DNA of 64,000 bases from Alicyclobacillus sp. SP_1 (GCF_024706985.1 NZ_JAMCCX010000009.1:1-64000), one strand, 5' to 3'; positions 53,418 through 64,000 are shown, counted from the first letter of the stretch. Translations and numbers: made by a program. Notes: generated by a model not told the origin, from the letters alone.

Positions 53418-54623
53418 TTAAGTGGCAGTCAGGCGGTCACTCTGCTTATGCACCAGCGCCAAGTTGATGAGTGCCAACACGAGGATGCCGATGGTCACGA
53501 TGGCGAAGGTGGTCGGTTGGGTCAGTACGAGGGGGCCGAGAAGTGGCGGTAGTAAAGCAACGCCGACATTGGAGGCCATGCTGAAGCCAGCCGTCTGTAC
53601 GCCCGCTCCCAGTGCTTCGCGGGAGGCTGCTCCCGTCGCGGCCAAGGCGAGTGCGTAGGTACCGTTGCCAAACAGACCGAGCAGGAGGAAGACGATTTTG
53701 AGGACGCCAGGGCCAGTCAACCATGCACCGGTGAGGGCGAGCGTGACCATCGCGGTGAAGATGGTCGTCAGGGCCAGCAACGTCCAGAGCCAGGCGCGCG
53801 GATGTCCGAACGTGTCGGCGAGCCAGGCGAAGAGGATGGCGCCTATGGCGGATCCTAAAAAATTCAGCGCGGTCAACAGAGACCCGAGAGCGGCTGCGTT
53901 GGACAAGTGCTGATGACTGAGTGCGCTGACCGCAATTCCGCCGAACATGACGCTCGTGGCCGCGATGGCGAGTCCAATCCACCACCAACGCGGGCTACCG
54001 AAAACGACTCGGCTGGTCGCTGTGGACGTGGCGTCTGGCGCGGACTGCTGCAATCGACCAGCTGTGGCAAATAGGAAAATGCCGGCGACCAAGTTGACGG
54101 CAAAGACAAAGGTCAGTGTGCCAGTCAACCCGAACACTGCGGCGAGTCGTGGGCCGAGAAACGCCCCAACGGACATGCCGAGAAACAAGAGGCCAATGGT
54201 CAGGCCGGTCACGGCACGCCAGCGCACAAGGCCTGCTTGACGAAGCACGGCGCCGACAGGTGAGATGAGAAAAGGGTAGGCGATGGCTGCAACCGCTTGC
54301 GCTACGAAAAAGAGGGCATAGGAAGACGAGAAGATGCGCACACCGAGGCCCACGACGGACAACAAGACGGCCGTCCGCAGGACTGGAGAAACGCCACTCT
54401 TCTTAGCCCACCATGCAGCGGGTAGGCTGAACACAATCATGGCAAAGCCGTACAGAGACACGAAGAGGAGGATGGAACTGAGTGATGATTGAAGATGATG
54501 AATGAGGTCTGGAACGAGCGGCGCGAGGACAAACCACGCCATGCCGAGCGTGAACGCAAACACGACGTATGCCACTGCTGTGCCGCGGTGGACGCTCGCT
54601 GAAGATGAAGTGACGGACGACAT
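53418..54623 (-). CDS. Major facilitator superfamily transporter
   Basis: The protein is 401 aa from ATG 54623, 6 nt after GGGAGG; the longer in-phase frame runs into the upstream terminator and is rejected. Twelve hydrophobic segments are present. TM1 begins VAYVVFAFTLGMAWFVLAPL, and the loop after TM2 (WWAKKSGVSPVLRTAVLL) is in the place of the MFS motif-A loop. A central loop with the Ser/Thr-rich SAPDATSTATSR separates the two halves. Substrate unknown; the CynX/NimT-like or drug-efflux types are possible. It is a single gene. Confidence 0.8.
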   Translation of the reverse strand: MSSVTSSSASVHRGTAVAYVVFAFTLGMAWFVLAPLVPDLIHHLQSSLSSILLFVSLYGFAMIVFSLPAAWWAKKSGVSPVLRTAVLLSVVGLGVRIFSSSYALFFVAQAVAAIAYPFLISPVGAVLRQAGLVRWRAVTGLTIGLLFLGMSVGAFLGPRLAAVFGLTGTLTFVFAVNLVAGIFLFATAGRLQQSAPDATSTATSRVVFGSPRWWWIGLAIAATSVMFGGIAVSALSHQHLSNAAALGSLLTALNFLGSAIGAILFAWLADTFGHPRAWLWTLLALTTIFTAMVTLALTGAWLTGPGVLKIVFLLLGLFGNGTYALALAATGAASREALGAGVQTAGFSMASNVGVALLPPLLGPLVLTQPTTFAIVTIGILVLALINLALVHKQSDRLTAT

Positions 54624-54763
54624 AAGCGACCCTCCCAGAGTCGAAATTTGGCTGCCCACGGGCGTGGACATCCTATCGCAAGTATACGGATTGTCTCCCC
54701 AGTAAAGAAGAGTGACTGGTGCTTTCCCATGCACAAAATTTTCTGCAAAACTTGATGGAACGA

Positions 54764-54807
54764 CAAAACAGACCTCATCCTCCGAATCGGATTTGAGGTC
54801 TGTTTTG
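54764..54807 (-). terminator. Terminator of the pyruvate dehydrogenase operon
   Basis: CAAAACAGACCTCA (54764-54777) and TGAGGTCTGTTTTG (54794-54807) are a perfect 14-bp stem. On the minus strand the stem ends in TTTTG and is followed by TCGTT. The 318-bp stretch 54624-54941 contains otherwise only the likely MFS promoter (minus-strand TATACT at 54686-54681) and a small GC-rich hairpin at 54868-54882. Confidence 0.75.
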
Positions 54808-54941
54808 TTTGGTGCAGACGTTGCGCGTAGCCACCCGTAGTTTTGAACAGCTACGCAAAGAGACAAGCGGGGGCTATCCCCGGCTTTGGCGTGGTATGGA
54901 CAATGCTTGCAAGTTGGTTGAACAGACTCGGTTTGCGTCCG

Positions 54942-56354
54942 TTACTTGCTGACGACGTGAATGGCTTGGCCGAGCCCTACTTCTGCTGCTTCCATCACCA
55001 TTTCTCCGAGTGTCGGGTGAGCATGGATGGTGAGAGCCAAGTCTTCCAGCGTGGCGCTCATTTCAATGGCCAAACCGAATTCAGCAATCATGTTTGATGC
55101 TTCCATTCCGACAATATGCGCTCCAACGACGACGCCGGAGTTCTTATCGGCCACCACTTTGACAAAACCAGCATCTGCGTTGAGGGAGACGGCACGGCCG
55201 TTGGCCGCAAATGGGAAACGACCCACGGCAATTTCGCCGTATTCCTTTTTCGCCTCGTCCTCGCTAAGGCCGACGGAAGCCATTTCTGGGTCAGAGAAGA
55301 CGACTGCCGGGATGCAACGATAGTCGACAATGCTTGGATGGCCGGCAATTGCTTCCGCTGCCACTTTGCCCTCGTAAGAAGCTTTGTGCGCAAGTGCAGC
55401 ACCAGGGACGATGTCGCCAATCGCGTAGACATGCGGATTCGTCGTGCGTCCTTGAGAATCGACCTGAACTAAGCCTTTGTCAGTCAATTGAATCCCTGCG
55501 TCCGCAAGGCCCAATTCTTCAGTGTTTGGACGGCGCCCAACGGTGACCAGCACGTAGTCGGCACTCACACTTTGTTCCTGGCCATCTTTATCGGTGAACG
55601 TCAACGTCACGTCTTTGTCGGTTTCTGCGACCGATTTCGCCATCGCCTTGGTGTGAATCGCCACGTCATATTTCTTCAAGTTGCGCTCCACCAGCCGGAC
55701 CATCTGCTTGTCGAAAGCGGCAAGAATAGAGTCGAGTCCCTCGACGATGGTCACTTTTGTTCCGAATTTCGCGAAAGTCTGGCCGAGCTCGGTACCTATG
55801 TACCCTCCACCGACGATGACCATGCTGTCCGGGACTTTGTCCAAATTCAGGGCCTCTGTGGACGAGATGACCCGCTTCCCAAAGGGCAAAGACTTCAATT
55901 CAATCGGTCGAGACCCGGTGGCAAGAATGCAATCTTGGAACGTAAACCGCTCGCTCTCGTGTTCCATCATGATGCGAACTTCGTTCGGTTTGGTGAAAAA
56001 TGCTTCTCCTGCGAGCACCTTAATCTTGTTGCCTTTCATCAGCGTTTTGACGCCGCCCGTCATTTTTTCAACGACCGACTGCTTCCACGACTGCACTTTT
56101 GCATAGTCCAACTCGGCTTTCGTCGCGATACCAGGAAACGCTGACTCTTTGGCTGCTTCATAGTGGTGTGCCGCAGAAATCAACGCCTTTGATGGAATGC
56201 AACCGCGATTCAAGCAGACGCCACCCAGTTCGTCTTTATCCACAAGAGTGACCGATTTGCCCAACTGAGCGGCGCGAATTGCCGCCACGTAGCCGCCCGG
56301 TCCGCCTCCGATGACCAATACATCTACTTCTTCACTGAATTCGCCAACGACCAT
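54942..56354 (-). CDS. pdhD: Dihydrolipoyl dehydrogenase (E3 of pyruvate dehydrogenase)
   Basis: The protein is 470 aa, with TTGGAGGTG before the ATG. The FAD-binding motif VLVIGGGPGGYVAA is followed by the redox-active disulphide GGVCLNRGCIPSK (C47, C52). Other parts are the NAD site VIVGGGYIGTELGQ, the second FAD site PHVYAIGDIVPGAALAHKA and the C-terminal active-site HAHPTLGEMVMEAA. It reoxidises the lipoyl arm of E2. It is the last gene of the operon, 3 bp after pdhC. Confidence 0.96.
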   Translation of the reverse strand: MVVGEFSEEVDVLVIGGGPGGYVAAIRAAQLGKSVTLVDKDELGGVCLNRGCIPSKALISAAHHYEAAKESAFPGIATKAELDYAKVQSWKQSVVEKMTGGVKTLMKGNKIKVLAGEAFFTKPNEVRIMMEHESERFTFQDCILATGSRPIELKSLPFGKRVISSTEALNLDKVPDSMVIVGGGYIGTELGQTFAKFGTKVTIVEGLDSILAAFDKQMVRLVERNLKKYDVAIHTKAMAKSVAETDKDVTLTFTDKDGQEQSVSADYVLVTVGRRPNTEELGLADAGIQLTDKGLVQVDSQGRTTNPHVYAIGDIVPGAALAHKASYEGKVAAEAIAGHPSIVDYRCIPAVVFSDPEMASVGLSEDEAKKEYGEIAVGRFPFAANGRAVSLNADAGFVKVVADKNSGVVVGAHIVGMEASNMIAEFGLAIEMSATLEDLALTIHAHPTLGEMVMEAAEVGLGQAIHVVSK

Positions 56355-56357
56355 GGA

Positions 56358-57713
56358 TTACACCTCCAACAAGAGTAAACGCGGGTTTTGCAAGAAGGAT
56401 TTGATGTCGTTCAGGAACTGCTGTCCGAGCACGCCATCAATCATGCGGTGGTCAAAAGAGAGAGACAGCGCCATCATTTGAGCTGCGAAGACTTCCCCGT
56501 TTTTCAATGCAGGTCGCTCCGTGATTCTACCCACACCAAGAATAGCTAATTCCGGGTAGTTGATGATAGGCGTGAAGAACATGCCACCAGCCGACCCAAT
56601 GTTCGTGATGGAGATGGTACTTCCCTTCATTTCGTTCGGAGACAGCTTACCACTGCGACCACGTGTCGCCAAATCGTCAATTTCAGACGCAATCATCCAC
56701 ATGTTCTTGCGGTCTGCATGCTGGACAACCGGGACCAGCAAACCGCGGTCTGTGTCCGTCGCAATGCCAATGTGGTAGTAATGTTTGACCACAAGTTCCT
56801 GCTTCTCTTCATCGTAGTAGCCGTTGACGGTTGGATGTTTGCGCAGAGCGGCCACCAGAGCCTTGACGATAAACGGCAAATAGGTGATTTTGACGCCTCT
56901 GTCCGCCGCCAGCGGTTTAATTTCTTTGCGCAACTGAACCAACTCGGTGACATCAACTTCGTCCATCAGGGTGACGTGCGGCGCTGTGTAGGCCGACCGC
57001 GCCATCGATTCAGCAATCTTCTTCCGTATCATCGTCAGCGGAATGCGCTCTTCGGGCGCGCCGTTGTCTGTGCCGGACGGGACCGTGCTACCTTGGTTCG
57101 CCGCTGGCGCCGCTGGCGCCGCTGCAGATGCCGCTGCTGCGCTTGTGTCCGTGCCGGCTTGGCTGCCGCCGGTCTTGAACGCCAGCACGTCTTCTTTCGT
57201 AACCTTGCCGTGATTTCCCGTGCCGTGAACCTGAGTGATGTTCACGCCTTCTTCGCGAGCAAACTTACGCACACCAGGAGTTGCCAACACTTCGTGCGCT
57301 TGGCTCGATTCTGCCGCAGGTGTGGTCGTCTTCTTGTCCGGACCGGATGTGCCTTCGTCCTTGGACGCTGGTTCCGTCGTTTTAAAGGCAGACGGCGGTT
57401 CACTTGGGGGAGCTGGTGTAACCTCCGGAGCTGGTGCGCTCTGGGCCGGGGCTGTGGGAGATGCATCCTCCCCAGCTACTTCCAAAATCATCAGCACGTC
57501 GCCGACAACAGACGTGGTGCCCTCTTCTACTTGGAAGGAAACTACTTTTCCACTCACGGGAGATGGCAGTTCCACCAGCGCTTTGTCATTTTCTACTTCT
57601 GCGACCGCATCGTCCTCTTGAATCGTATCACCCGGTTTGACCAGCCATTTGCTGATCCGCCCTTCGTGCAGACCTTCTCCGAGTTCTGGCAATTTCAGTT
57701 CGTAGGTTGCCAT
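56358..57713 (-). CDS. pdhC: Dihydrolipoamide acetyltransferase (E2 of pyruvate dehydrogenase)
   Basis: The protein is 451 aa from the ATG at 57713, after AGGAGGTG. One lipoyl domain (residues 1-80, with the lipoylated lysine K44 in VENDKALVELP) is followed by an Ala/Pro/Thr-rich linker and the E3/E1-binding domain (~130-165, ATPGVRKFAREEGVNITQV). A second Ala-rich linker leads to the acetyltransferase domain ending with FDHRMIDGVLG (H422). It is the core of the complex and passes the acetyl group to CoA. A branched-chain type E2 is less likely, given the clear pdhABCD order. Confidence 0.95.
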   Translation of the reverse strand: MATYELKLPELGEGLHEGRISKWLVKPGDTIQEDDAVAEVENDKALVELPSPVSGKVVSFQVEEGTTSVVGDVLMILEVAGEDASPTAPAQSAPAPEVTPAPPSEPPSAFKTTEPASKDEGTSGPDKKTTTPAAESSQAHEVLATPGVRKFAREEGVNITQVHGTGNHGKVTKEDVLAFKTGGSQAGTDTSAAAASAAAPAAPAANQGSTVPSGTDNGAPEERIPLTMIRKKIAESMARSAYTAPHVTLMDEVDVTELVQLRKEIKPLAADRGVKITYLPFIVKALVAALRKHPTVNGYYDEEKQELVVKHYYHIGIATDTDRGLLVPVVQHADRKNMWMIASEIDDLATRGRSGKLSPNEMKGSTISITNIGSAGGMFFTPIINYPELAILGVGRITERPALKNGEVFAAQMMALSLSFDHRMIDGVLGQQFLNDIKSFLQNPRLLLLEV

Positions 57714-57730
57714 GGTGTCACCTCCTGAAT

Positions 57731-58711
57731 TTAGAGACTCATCACTTTTTCTAAGCCGCGAATGACCTGGTTCTGCGAAGGTAGCCATTCGTCCTCAATC
57801 AGCCCGAATGGGTAGACCGTGTCCGGTGGCGAGACGCGCAGCACTGGAGCTTCCAAGTAGAAAATTGCGTGCTCCGCAATCTGTGCGACGATTTCGGCGC
57901 CAGCTCCCGCTGAACGCTGTGCCTCCTGCAGGACGATAGCGCGATGCGTCTTTTTGATGGACGTTACAATCGTGTCCAAGTCGATGGGGCTGACTGTGCG
58001 CAGGTCGATGACTTCGGCTTGAACGCCTTTCGCCTTTGCCCACTCGTCGGCCGCTTTGAGTGCCGTGTGTACCATAGCGCCGTAGGTGACAATCGTGATG
58101 TCTTTACCTTCGCGAGCCACCACTGCTTGGCCGAGAGGAACGGTGTACGACTCTTCTGGTACCTCTTGGCGCATGGAGCGGTAGAGCTTCATGTGTTCCA
58201 GGAACAAGACCGGGTCGTCATCACGAATGGCGGAAATCAGCATTCCCTTGGCGTCGTATGGGTTAGAGGGAATGACCACTTTCAGGCCAGGACTCTGTAC
58301 GAATAGACCTTCCAGGCTATCCGCGTGCATCTCTGGTGTGCGAACGCCGCCACCAAACGGAGCGCGATACACAATCGGGCAGGAGTAAGCGCCATTCGAC
58401 CGATAGCGCATGCGTGCTGCTTGTGAGGCAATCTGGTCAAACGCCTCAAAGACAAAGCCGAAAAATTGAATTTCCGCAACGGGTCGAAACCCTTGGGTGG
58501 CGAGACCATTGGCCAAGCCAGCAATTCCAGACTCGGCAAGCGGCGTGTCAAACACGCGGTCCTTGCCATATTTGTTTTGAAGGCCATCGGTCGCTCGAAA
58601 AACGCCGCCGTTGTGCCCCACGTCTTCACCAAAAACCAGCACGCGCTCGTCGCTACCAAGCTCCAGGTCGAGTGCGTTGGTGATGGCTTGAATCATCGTC
58701 CACTGTGCCAT
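57731..58711 (-). CDS. pdhB: Pyruvate dehydrogenase E1 component, beta subunit
   Basis: The protein is 326 aa, with CAGGAGGG before the ATG. It is a transketolase-type E1-beta: [85 protein letters not shown] and [13 protein letters not shown]. It forms the heterotetramer with PdhA that decarboxylates pyruvate using thiamine diphosphate. It lies 2 bp after pdhA and 17 bp before pdhC. Confidence 0.95.
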   Translation of the reverse strand: MAQWTMIQAITNALDLELGSDERVLVFGEDVGHNGGVFRATDGLQNKYGKDRVFDTPLAESGIAGLANGLATQGFRPVAEIQFFGFVFEAFDQIASQAARMRYRSNGAYSCPIVYRAPFGGGVRTPEMHADSLEGLFVQSPGLKVVIPSNPYDAKGMLISAIRDDDPVLFLEHMKLYRSMRQEVPEESYTVPLGQAVVAREGKDITIVTYGAMVHTALKAADEWAKAKGVQAEVIDLRTVSPIDLDTIVTSIKKTHRAIVLQEAQRSAGAGAEIVAQIAEHAIFYLEAPVLRVSPPDTVYPFGLIEDEWLPSQNQVIRGLEKVMSL

Positions 58712-58713
58712 GG

Positions 58714-60739
<2,026 letters not shown>

Positions 60740-60745
60740 TCGATG

Positions 60746-60772
60746 CCCATTTTCGCGGGCGGGCGAAATGGG
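60746..60772 (+). terminator. Hairpin after the esterase gene
   Basis: CCCATTTTCGC and GCGAAATGGG can form a near-perfect stem with one bulge and a short GC loop. No T-run follows, so termination is uncertain. Confidence 0.4.
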
Positions 60773-60900
60773 TCAAGTAGAAGAAGAATAGAATGAAGGA
60801 AGGCGACGCCACAAGTCGCCGACCGTACATGCTACCAGTTTCCTGTTGTCCAGTCGAATTTTGCCCACTGCGTCAGCTCTGAAAGATAGGAGGAATCGTC

Positions 60901-61785
60901 ATGGACTTTCTCGATCGCCTCAATCGCTATCGAGCAGAGGAAGAGGCGCTGCGTTGGGACGGCACGTTTTCGGATTATCTTGACATCGTTCGAGAGCGAC
61001 CAACCGTCGCCAAGAGTGCACATGCGCGAATTTACGACATGATTGTCGCTGCTGGTATCGAACGGGATGCAGAAGACAAACCGGTTTATCAATTTTTCGA
61101 AAGAGAAATGTATGGGCTGAGTCAGACCTTGGAGCGACTCGTAGAAGAGTATTTTCATGCAGCCGCTCGGCGACTCGATGTGCGCAAGCGCATACTCCTG
61201 CTCATGGGCCCAGTCAGCGGTGGCAAATCGACCATCGTGACCATGTTGAAACGGGGCTTGGAGCGGTATACGCGCACGTCGGAAGGTGCGCTGTACGGAA
61301 TTAAAGGCTGCCCGATGCACGAAGAACCTCTGCATTTGATTCCAGCTCAACTGCGCGCGGAATTTGAACAAGAATATGGTTTGTTTGTGGAAGGTAACCT
61401 CTGTCCCAGTTGTCGGATGATACTAGAGAATGAATATGGTGGAGATATTCAGAAAGTACCCGTGGAGCGCGTGCTTTTGTCCGAAGAACATCGCATTGGC
61501 ATCGGCACCTTCAGCCCCTCAGACCCGAAGTCGCAAGACATTGCGGATTTGACGGGCAGCATCGACTTCTCCACCATTACCGAATATGGGTCGGAGAGTG
61601 ATCCACGTGCGTATCGGTTTGACGGGGAACTGAACAAAGCGAATCGCGGGTTGATGGAATTTCAGGAAATGCTAAAATGCGATGAAAAATTCTTGTGGAA
61701 TTTGCTCAGTTTAACGCAAGAAGGAAATTTCAAGGCCGGACGTTTTGCACTGATCTCTGCCGACGAGATGATTGTGGCGGGATGA
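60901..61785 (+). CDS. prkA: PrkA serine protein kinase, N-terminal part only (gene interrupted)
   Basis: 294 residues are read from ATG 60901, after ATAGGAGGA; complete PrkA proteins have about 630. The AAA+ part is normal up to the break: MGPVSGGKST (P-loop, 102-111), GALYGIKGCPMHEEPLHLIP, EGNLCPSC, TGSIDFSTITEYGSESDPRA, NRGLMEFQEMLKC and FKAGRFALISADEMIVA. It then ends G-stop. The C-terminal kinase-like half does not follow in any frame. A convergent large serine recombinase ends 30 bp further on. PrkA is made in the mother cell during sporulation in B. subtilis. The break looks like insertion of an element rather than a point mutation. Confidence 0.9.
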   Translation: MDFLDRLNRYRAEEEALRWDGTFSDYLDIVRERPTVAKSAHARIYDMIVAAGIERDAEDKPVYQFFEREMYGLSQTLERLVEEYFHAAARRLDVRKRILLLMGPVSGGKSTIVTMLKRGLERYTRTSEGALYGIKGCPMHEEPLHLIPAQLRAEFEQEYGLFVEGNLCPSCRMILENEYGGDIQKVPVERVLLSEEHRIGIGTFSPSDPKSQDIADLTGSIDFSTITEYGSESDPRAYRFDGELNKANRGLMEFQEMLKCDEKFLWNLLSLTQEGNFKAGRFALISADEMIVAG

Positions 61786-61815
61786 GTGCAAAATCGCCGG
61801 GAGCTCAGGTTTTTC

Positions 61816-63450
61816 TCACGTTGTCGATGCGGGAGTGTGCTGACTGGCCGCGGACCGCAGTTCGACATCCAGATGAAAAGTGCTCGGGCGATTTCGCCCG
61901 CCGCCTTTTTCGGTGACTTCCAGGCGGACACGATGAAGCACGGCGTGCAGGAGTCGGTTTTTTAAGGCAGCGTCGCCAAGGTGCCGATAAAGGTCGGCCA
62001 AACTGTCCATGTCAGGGATGATGCGAGGCGTCACGGCGAAGGAAGTTCGGACATCGTGATTGTGGTCATCCGGCGCGTCATGCTCAACTTTCGCTAAGTC
62101 GGCTTGAATCTTCTCTATTTCAGCGCTCGTGTCGCGGCGGACAAGCAGGTATTCTTCGCGGCTGAGAATGCCGTCCAGCAGAAGCGTTCGAGCTTCGGCC
62201 ATGCGCCGCTCCCATCGTGCGAGTTGCCGTTTTTGTCGATCCCGCTCCTCCTCCACGGAAACTTTCGCCACGCGTATCCTGGTCTCCTCCGCATTTTCGA
62301 CTGCTTCTCGAAACATACCGAGTGTCGCGAATTTCAGGTGGACGAGCACTTGGATGAGCTGGTCTTCGCAGGTTCGGTACTTGACGGACTGGCCGCACTG
62401 ACGGCAGTAGAGAAACTCCTTCGTGTACGTGGACCGCTCTCCGTTTTTGCGCAGATACGATGGCTGCGAAGACTGGCGTACCAGCGTTTGGTTGCAAGCA
62501 GCACAGGTGACGAGGCCAGCGAGTTCCCAACTGCGCCGCGCTCGCTCTGCCGCTTGGCGAGAACCTTGTCGAGCGTCACGGGTCGCCAGTCTGTTCTGTA
62601 CCAGCAACCAGATTTCGTCGTCCACGAGCGGCTGAAAAGCGTGCTCTACGACAATGCGTTCACCGCTCGGTCGCACGGTCACTCTCCCGTCCGTCTTGTT
62701 GCGGCGCGTTTTTCGGAAGACGAGTGTCCCGTGGTAGGCTGGATTTTCTAAAATCCGGCGAATGACGGTGGTTCTCCAGGTGGGTTTTCCGCGCGGAGAA
62801 AGGATGCCCTCTCCTGCCAGTCGACGAGAAATCGCCTGTACAGTCAGCTGTTCGTGCGCAAACCAGACGAATAGGTTTCGAACGACTGCCGCTTCCTCCT
62901 CATGCGGTACAAGAATCTGGAGATTCCGATGGTATCGGTAGCCGTAGGGAACACTGCCAGCCACCCATTTGCCACGACTCGCGCCGTCGTACTTTCCCTC
63001 CGTTAGTCGCCAAACCGTCATTTCGTATTCCTCGCGATTGAAGAAGAGAGAAAAGCGAATCATGCGGAGGTCGCTGAAATTAGCGGGATCGTACACCGCG
63101 TCCTTGGTAATGATGAAGATGCGGCGGTCTCGCAGAATGTCGTAAACGAGGCCCATGTCGCCATAACTGCCGCGGCCAAGGCGGGAGAGGTCTTTGCAGA
63201 CGATGGCCTGATACTTGTCCCCGAGTTGTGGCAAGAGGGCGCGAAAGACGGGACGATGCTGAATGCTGTCCCCCGATGCCACTTCTTCGGCGATGTCGTA
63301 GTCAAAGTTCTGATGCGCCAAAACTTCGCGAATCATCCACTCCCGTTGCTTCTGCAAGGTGTCTTCGCCGCGCCGTTCGGCCTCTTCATCTTCGCGCGAC
63401 CGGCGCAAGTAACAGATGGCCGTGCGGACGGGCAAGGCATTATTGGACAT
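61816..63450 (-). CDS. Large serine recombinase (SpoIVCA/phage-integrase type)
   Basis: The protein is 544 aa from the ATG at 63450, after GGGGGAAGGA. The resolvase domain has catalytic Ser18 in AICYLRRSRED, VASGDSIQHRP and KDLSRLGRGSYGDMG (R90, R93). The recombinase domain follows (GKWVAGSVPYGYRY, AISRRLAGEGILSPRGKPTW, RILENPAYHGTLVF). A zinc ribbon (C316-x2-C319...C349-x2-C352) precedes a coiled coil of ~60 residues with the usual SREEYLLVRR segment. The domains are complete, so it is probably active. Excision normally also needs a directionality factor, and none is recognised here. Confidence 0.93.
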   Translation of the reverse strand: MSNNALPVRTAICYLRRSREDEEAERRGEDTLQKQREWMIREVLAHQNFDYDIAEEVASGDSIQHRPVFRALLPQLGDKYQAIVCKDLSRLGRGSYGDMGLVYDILRDRRIFIITKDAVYDPANFSDLRMIRFSLFFNREEYEMTVWRLTEGKYDGASRGKWVAGSVPYGYRYHRNLQILVPHEEEAAVVRNLFVWFAHEQLTVQAISRRLAGEGILSPRGKPTWRTTVIRRILENPAYHGTLVFRKTRRNKTDGRVTVRPSGERIVVEHAFQPLVDDEIWLLVQNRLATRDARQGSRQAAERARRSWELAGLVTCAACNQTLVRQSSQPSYLRKNGERSTYTKEFLYCRQCGQSVKYRTCEDQLIQVLVHLKFATLGMFREAVENAEETRIRVAKVSVEEERDRQKRQLARWERRMAEARTLLLDGILSREEYLLVRRDTSAEIEKIQADLAKVEHDAPDDHNHDVRTSFAVTPRIIPDMDSLADLYRHLGDAALKNRLLHAVLHRVRLEVTEKGGGRNRPSTFHLDVELRSAASQHTPASTT

Positions 63451-63579
63451 GAGTCCTTCCCCCTCTCGGCGGTGCTCGTTTTTCTATATGTATTCCAACG
63501 AGTAGAGTTCATGAAGTTCGCGGTTCGGGCATGAAGGCGGCGTCAGTCGCGCTCACTGCCACACGTTGCATGAGAGATC

Positions 63580-63611
63580 AAAAAACACACTCTGCCCGCG
63601 GCAGAAGTGTG
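63580..63611 (-). terminator. Intrinsic terminator after the aminopeptidase gene
   Basis: Read on the minus strand, CACACTTCTGCC, a 3-nt loop and GGCAGAGTGTG form an 11-bp stem with one bulged base, followed by TTTTTT. It separates the aminopeptidase from the recombinase gene downstream. Confidence 0.85.
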
Positions 63612-63644
63612 CTCTTTGGTCGTCATTGAGAAGGCTGGAGGCCA

Positions 63645-64000
63645 TCAGATGACCCAGTTGCCCTTTCGGAAAATCGCGATGTCGCTACCGTCTTCCAAGG
63701 TACCATCGATGTCCAGTTCCGCCGAGCCAATCATAAAGTCGATGTGCGTGATGCTGTCATTGGCACCGTTTGCGACCTGCTCTTCTTCGGTCATGTCGCG
63801 ACCGCCCACGAGGCAGGTAGGGTAGGCTTTGCCGATAGCCAGATGACAAGACGCATTTTCGTCAAACAGCGTGCTGTAAAACAGTTGATTGAGATTGGAA
63901 ATCGGTGATTCATGAGGGACTAAAGCAACTTCTCCTAAATAGTGCGATCCGTCATCCGACTCGATGAGTTCCTTCAGCGTTTCGAGTCCGCTGGTGGCAT
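63645..64000 (-). CDS. M29-family aminopeptidase (AmpS-like), C-terminal part (5' end outside window)
   Basis: 118 residues are visible, ending at TGA 63647-63645. GLETLKELIESDDGSHYLGE, NQLFYSTLFDENASCHLAIG, KAYPTC and SITHIDFMIGSAELDI are the typical end of thermophilic M29 metallo-aminopeptidases (AmpS/PepS). They contain histidine, glutamate and aspartate metal ligands (FDENASCH, THIDF). The N-terminal two thirds lie beyond base 64000. The gene is followed by its own terminator. Confidence 0.88.
   Translation of the reverse strand, partial: ATSGLETLKELIESDDGSHYLGEVALVPHESPISNLNQLFYSTLFDENASCHLAIGKAYPTCLVGGRDMTEEEQVANGANDSITHIDFMIGSAELDIDGTLEDGSDIAIFRKGNWVI

Larger units (their letters stand above)
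61786..64000. mobile_element. Putative intervening element inserted in prkA (left end; right end outside window)
   Basis: PrkA similarity stops abruptly at about 61782, and the next gene, 30 bp away, is a site-specific large serine recombinase pointing toward the junction. This is the layout of skin-type elements and of phages that use such enzymes. The exact crossover dinucleotide cannot be read from one junction. How far the element reaches is unknown: the M29 aminopeptidase at the window end could be cargo or flanking chromosome. Confidence 0.55.

Noticed and set aside
54624-54866. 81-codon N-terminal extension of the MFS protein
   Set aside because: It reads through the perfect pdh terminator hairpin and the likely promoter; ATG 54623 has a good ribosome binding site.
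60780-60900. Sigma-E type promoter for prkA
   Set aside because: GTACATGCTA and GAATAG were considered, but spacing and bases do not fit a mother-cell sigma consensus well enough.
61770-61816. Point frameshift or sequencing error as cause of the short PrkA
   Set aside because: No continuation of PrkA sequence was found in any frame after 61785; the recombinase gene begins to overlap at once.

Overview
The window reads as chromosomal DNA of an endospore-forming, low-to-mid-GC Firmicute, most like an Alicyclobacillus-type acidophile. Support comes from gene content: Bacillus-type blocks (ftsE-ftsX-minJ-like, rapZ-yvcK-whiA, mrfA-mrfB, pdhA-B-C-D), sporulation and germination genes (rsfA-like, ytvI-like, gerA/gerB, a CotS-like coat protein, prkA) and a secreted sedolisin/kumamolisin protease, a family active at acid pH. 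Most genes have a clear purine-rich ribosome binding site, and GTG and TTG starts are common. The genus is an inference; no 16S rRNA is present, only the last ~69 nt of a 5S rRNA.

Layout. 1-150: end of an rRNA operon (5S tail and terminator). 232-1854: nfeD and an SPFH/stomatin gene. 2058-6650: ftsE, ftsX, a MinJ-like PDZ membrane protein, motA, motB. 6683-12800: uvrB-uvrA behind an SOS-type box, then hprK. 12827-14755: argS on the minus strand, divergent from a TPR/HTH gene followed by selB. 18600-22300: rapZ, yvcK, whiA and a small membrane protein. 22327-22760: a broken gene in which an ABC ATPase is fused to the tail of a LuxR-type response regulator. 22840-32400: DUF402 protein, pncA, mutY, a Bax-inhibitor-1 family protein, leuS with a T-box-like leader, a FadR-type regulator, a Rossmann-like protein under a catabolite-response-like site, deoD, ytvI-like.

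32488-45850: rsfA-like (minus strand), mrfA-mrfB-yktB, a YunD-like phosphoesterase, nth, a YpmS-like protein, a germinant receptor operon (gerA, gerB and a 57-residue two-helix protein, with no gerC), rnhA and queG. 45859-53420: CotS-like coat protein, S53 protease, an isocitrate/isopropylmalate-type dehydrogenase with an IclR regulator, an amidase-fold protein lacking the usual cysteine, trmL. 53418-59950 (minus strand): an MFS transporter and the complete pyruvate dehydrogenase operon. 60017-64000: an esterase, then prkA stopping in mid-gene and facing a large serine recombinase, then the C-terminal part of an M29 aminopeptidase running off the window.

Most of the window is housekeeping: DNA repair (uvrBA, mutY, nth, mrfAB), translation and tRNA modification (argS, leuS, selB, queG, trmL), carbon control (hprK, yvcK, rapZ, cre-like site, pdh) and sporulation/germination. 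The most notable locus is prkA. Its reading frame ends after 294 of the roughly 630 residues expected, 30 bp from a convergent large serine recombinase. This is the architecture of a skin-like intervening element in a sporulation gene, although the other half of prkA is not in the window.
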